A stretch of 53,452 bases of DNA from Ettlia oleoabundans (Eukaryota; Chlorophyta; Chlorophyceae; Chlamydomonadales), in assembly GCA_019693395.1 (NCBI GenBank), contig JAAMXP010001387.1, forward strand, positions 1-53,452, written 5' to 3'. The notes below the pieces were generated by a model. It saw only the letters and a list, made by a program, of their open reading frames with translations, had not been told where the DNA came from and did not search any database. The position numbers and the translations under genes are program-made. Shown here in pieces: positions 49,707-53,452 of the stretch (within the stretch, counting starts at the first letter, position 1; every line of letters begins with the position of its first letter).

Positions 49707-51022
49707 CTGTGGCGCTGGTTTGTGGAACGGATGCCTGCACAAGCGAGGACGGCGACCGGGCGGGGGTCAGGTCCGTGTTAGGTGGAGCAGCTCTTTAGCG
49801 GCCGCCGGGCAGCTGCACCCCGAACAAGCTTTGCGATGCTCACCTCGAGTATGCATGCCTTTTCAGAGAACTGCACGTCACGCAATGACGGCAGCCCGCT
49901 GGACGTCGCTGCGGCTGGCAGCTGGTGTCAAAGGATTGCACCATTGTCAAGTGAAGGGTTGTCGAATGATCCTTCTGACCAAAATATGGAGTGGAATGGC
50001 AGGATGTGCTTGAACGAATGCATAAATCAGACGCGGTCCGGACCGCAGTGTGTCCGGCTTCATCCAATGCCGGCTAAGTGCCCCCCCGGCAAAAAGCCAC
50101 ATGTCGTCAATGATTGGAGTCCAAAGGGAGATCCGAGGGCCGCAAACGAGTGCGGCGCCAACCGCAACCTATAATCTGCCAGCTGCTTGGTAGGCAGCCG
50201 ACCAGGACTTGGGTGCCACCCTGTGCCGCCGCTATGAACCCTGCAAATCCTTTTCATATCAATAAAACCCCACCCAGAATGCAACCATTGTCACTGTTAT
50301 GCTTCAGCTCCACTCCATAGTCCAAGCGTTGGTTTTGCAGGTTATATCACGCACTGCATGCATCCTTGTGTCTCACAACCCTCCCAAACCATCAACCATC
50401 GCCGCTGCCGCCAGACCCTCGCCGCCGCTTTAGACGCAGCAACAAAATTTTCACCAGCAAGGCCCAGAAGCTCTCAATTCGAGATTGGGGAGGTTCAACG
50501 AGGGGAAGATGTTTGGATGTTTGCTGCCCGAGTCGTCGCTAACGCTCGAGCTGCTGCCCCACAGCAGCTGCTCCTCATGTGGCACCGCCCCAGCGCACAG
50601 CAGGCGGCTGCAATGCGGCATACCCCCGCTGCGAGTCGATGGCGCATTCCAGAACGCATGCTCCTTTTTGGAACGCACAGAAGCCTGCCACTTGTTTCAG
50701 ACGGCAAAACTATGGGCAAAGAGATGTACATGTAGCCCTAGCTGCCGAACAGGGCGGCAGGCCGAGGGTCCTTAACAGAAAATTATTTGTGTAAGTTCAC
50801 GTTAAAGGCAGCAGGAAAGAGTGTTGGCACCACTCGGCTCGGTCCGGTCACGCTGCCTGGAAATTACGAGATATTTTTTTGCACCTGGCCCAGAGTGGCT
50901 CACCAGGGGGCCTGAGCAGGGGTGGCCTTGCCGAGCCAGCCCCCACATTATAATCACAGTAAGCTGTTGGGACAATAGAAGGGGTATGACGTGGAGGATA
51001 CAAGAGTCAGGCAGAGGGCCAT
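49707..51022. other. Region with no assigned gene
   Basis: There are open frames on both strands (for example plus 50358-50735, minus 50495-50731), but none has convincing codon use, motifs or splice structure. The part 49736-50067 may be 5' UTR of the neighbouring minus-strand gene. The rest may hold 3' UTR of the kinase gene. Confidence 0.3.
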
Positions 51023-53452
51023 TCAAATCTGCCAGGCGAGGACTGCGGCACCGCAATGCCTCCCTCCTACGTTTGGCGGCGCAAGAGCTCGTTCTCCTCT
51101 TTGAGCAGGCCCAGCCGAGTCATGAGCTGCTGTGGGGCGCTTTGAGGGGTCCACAGGCACAGCGTCCATCATAAGGTCGACAACACCCTGCAGATAGGGC
51201 CCGTGGCACAAGGGGACGGTGGGAGGGAGGGCGCGGTGGGAAAAGGAGAGTGGATGGTGAGGGCAACCGGGCTGGTGGCAGCAAAGAAGTGGGAAAACAA
51301 TGTCAACAGCATGGGTGCGTGTATGCACGCTAGTCGCAGGGGTGTTGGGGTAGAAAGAGGAGCCACCTTTCCCTGCTATGCAGCACAACGCAAGTCTTCA
51401 GGTCCGCCAGCGACTGCCGCCACACCTGGGGGCACTCTTCAGGAACGCGAGAGGCACGTAGGGAGCCTCGCTGGGGAAGCTCGCCTGCAGAGAAACGGGC
51501 AGGTGGGTGGGAAGTTGGGCATGTGGCAGGAAGGAAGGAGGGCGGGTGGGCAGGCACGCCCACCACGCTAGGAAAAAGATCCGTGAAGCATGTGTTGGGG
51601 AGGGCCAAGCCATAACCAAGCAGCAGCCCCCAACCCACAGCACAAGGCCTAGGCAAATGCGTGCGGCATGCCCAAAGCCTCACCCGTAAGGATTTCCCAC
51701 AACATAATGCCAAATGAGAATATGTCCACTGCATTTGTGCATTGCTGGCCACCTAGCAGCACCTCTGGCGCAATCCTGTGGGTGGCGGCAGCAGGGCCAT
51801 TGGGGGTGTGACGGCCGAACAATCTTGAGCGCGGAATGATGTACAGGTACATCTGCAACACATGGCCTTTCAAGCGCAGTGCGACAGCGGTTCCCAGTGT
51901 CCCTGGCGGCAGCTGCAGGTGGGGAGCAGGGTGATGGACAGAGCAGCAACAAACAGCAAGGGGATGCTGGTGAGCTTCAACAAAGCTCCAGTACTATCTG
52001 CATAGCTCCAGCAGATGCAGAACCCTTTCAGCTTCCCATACTTTGGCTTTCAACAGCATGGGGCATGAGCTTCTCTCATCTCACCACGCCAAGGTGCCGA
52101 CCAGCGGCACCTCGCTCAGATAAGCGCCCCTCTGCATGCGGGCCAGCCCCACGTCTGCCAGCTTGGCAACGCCAGTGCTGGTCAGCAGCACCTGCAGCAG
52201 CCAGCGGCCAAGGCGGCGGGGGTTGGGTGGCTTGAGCCAAGCATACACTCATGGAGACATGCATGCAGGTGTCAGGCAGGTGTCAGGCTGTGTCAGCCGC
52301 CCTCTGGGCTGCTACACTGGGCAGCAGCATGCTGCAACCCTACGCCGAGATGCAGCGTGAGCAGCTGCTCGAACAGGCACTGGCTCACATTCTGGCTTTT
52401 CAAATCCATGTGCACAACTCCCTGCTAATAGGACACATGCAGAGCAGAAATCAACGTGGGATTAGAAGGGGGTGACGTCAGAATCTTCACATACTGAATG
52501 GGAGGATGTCAAAGAGGTGCAAAAATAGGGATAGTAGATGGGTACTACACATGGCATGGGAACTAAATGCATGCCTACCTCAAGCACCCTATGCTTGTGA
52601 AAAGCGCAGCCTGAAGTGCTTCCACAACGGCACGCTGCCCACCTTGGCGTGTAGGAAGTTGAGGGCTTTGGAGATCTCATATGCCACTCGACAGCCGTGG
52701 CGGTACCATCCAAACAGCCGCTCTTGAGTGCCCTCCACCATCAGCTGCAGCGCACTGCACAGCCACACAAGGAGGATAGCAAACTGACGGAGATATGGCT
52801 AAGCTTGATTGTTGGTAAAACCTTACCTGGCGACTCAAGTCTGACCAAGCATTGGTCTAACAATGGACGGGCCTGGGTGCGACAGCGCCAGTGCGACGAG
52901 GCATTGTGCAACATGAGACATTGTTGGCAAAGGGTGCCCTTCCGCAGCTCACCTGTGGAGGTCCCTGCCCCCGCAGTACTCCTGCGTGAAAGGACAGCAA
53001 TGTCAATGCGGGGATAGCATGCAGTGCGAGATCAGGTGGTGAGCAGGCACACGCTGTGCCGCCCGGCAGCTCAGGGCAGATCACTGCACTTGCTTGCAGC
53101 ATCCCACATCATGGTTTAGCAGATGGCAGCCAAGCAGCATACGACAGCCCAGAACTGCAATTTAGTGTTGTCAGTAGCGGGCCCACCATGAGTATGAGGC
53201 CAGTGGTGCCGCAGAGGCTGACTCCGTACAGCGCAACCACATGGGGATGGTGCAGCTGGTGCAGCCTCCACGCCTCCTGCGGCCAGGGCCCAGCATAACA
53301 AGCAGTGGGAATGTCACCCAGGCAAGCCATGGTTGTTTGATTTGCTTCTATCATTCCAGCCTGTGCCCAGCTGGGCAGCTGCCAGGGTTCGGGTGCACTC
53401 CTCCTCACCGCAGCAAATTGACGGGGGGGGGGAGGGAGGGCGGGCGGGCGGC
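51023..53452 (-). CDS. Raf-like/TKL serine-threonine protein kinase, N-terminus outside the window
   Basis: C-terminal part of a protein kinase domain, read right to left: about 53452-53409 (VNLLR), 53276-53187 (EAWRLHQLHHPHVVALYGVS: helix C glutamate and strand 4), 52981-52953 (EYCGGRDLH hinge), 52754-52643 (VAYEISKALNFLHAK), 52421-52389 (GVVHMDLKSQN catalytic loop), 52191-52085 (KLADVGLARM, GTLAW), 51775-51684 (IAPEVLLGG, AVDIFSFGIMLWEILT), about 51500-51395 (GELPQRGSLRASRVPEECP) and 51182-51023 (VVDLMMDAVPVDPSKRPTA). Most exons join in exact phase. The catalytic loop is H-M-D instead of HRD and the metal motif is DVG instead of DFG; the catalytic Asp, Lys and Asn remain, so activity is plausible. 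The reading frame breaks after KRPTA: the next frame gives QLMTRLGLLKEENELLRR and a stop at 51067. Substrate unknown. Confidence 0.88.

Noticed and set aside
49840..50067. Minus-strand open frame upstream of the gene at 48770-49706 as coding sequence
   Set aside because: The frame can be spliced in phase, but its composition does not look coding. A 5' UTR is as likely, so the ATG at 49706 was kept.

Overview
The window is nuclear DNA from a green alga, most likely a chlorophycean. Genes are broken into many short exons with GT-AG (and some GC-AG) introns, coding sequence is GC-rich, and two genes have a TGTAA motif, the usual chlorophycean poly(A) signal, shortly after the stop (9478, 12354). 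One gene product is an ATPase of the green-plastid sulfate transporter. There are two N gaps (476-479 and 15541-15553) and low-complexity G/C tracts at both ends. No rRNA, tRNA, CRISPR array, insertion sequence or transposon-encoded protein was recognised.

Layout: (1) 1-9368 (+), the C-terminal two thirds of a Dicer-like RNase III: dimerisation domain, Platform/PAZ, RNase IIIa, RNase IIIb, dsRNA-binding domain. I could join all exons from 1549 to the stop with consistent phase. (2) 10100-11148 (-), a 129-aa single-pass membrane coiled-coil protein, head-to-head with (3) 11388-12284 (+), a 162-aa multi-pass membrane protein. (4) 12.66-14.83 kb, a non-coding cluster of diverged dispersed repeats, including a 114-bp inverted repeat and a 0.4-kb CATT microsatellite. 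(5) 15273-19052 (-), a complete 12-exon gene for the chloroplast sulfate ABC transporter ATPase (SABC/CysA type), head-to-head with (6) 19367-22128 (+), a START-like lipid-binding-fold protein with an acylation-type N-terminus. (7) 22.7-25.7 kb (+), fragments of an unidentified cysteine-rich gene. (8) 25743-44141 (-), the very large HEAT-repeat ribosome biogenesis factor UTP20, head-to-head with (9) 44643-47452 (+), a plastid-type protein with two glutaredoxin/GST-N folds. (10) 47658-48072 (-), a small unknown gene; 48770-49706 (-), another unknown gene; and 51023-53452 (-), the C-terminal part of a Raf-like/TKL protein kinase that runs off the right edge.

The genes are unrelated housekeeping and regulatory genes, arranged mainly as divergent pairs sharing short promoters. 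The most notable signals are five GC-AG introns concentrated in the RNase III part of the Dicer gene, a foldback repeat less than 4 kb from the Dicer stop, a microsatellite that appears to have expanded inside a dispersed repeat, a 139-bp tandem duplication that copies a UTP20 splice donor, and a frame break in the tail of the kinase gene.
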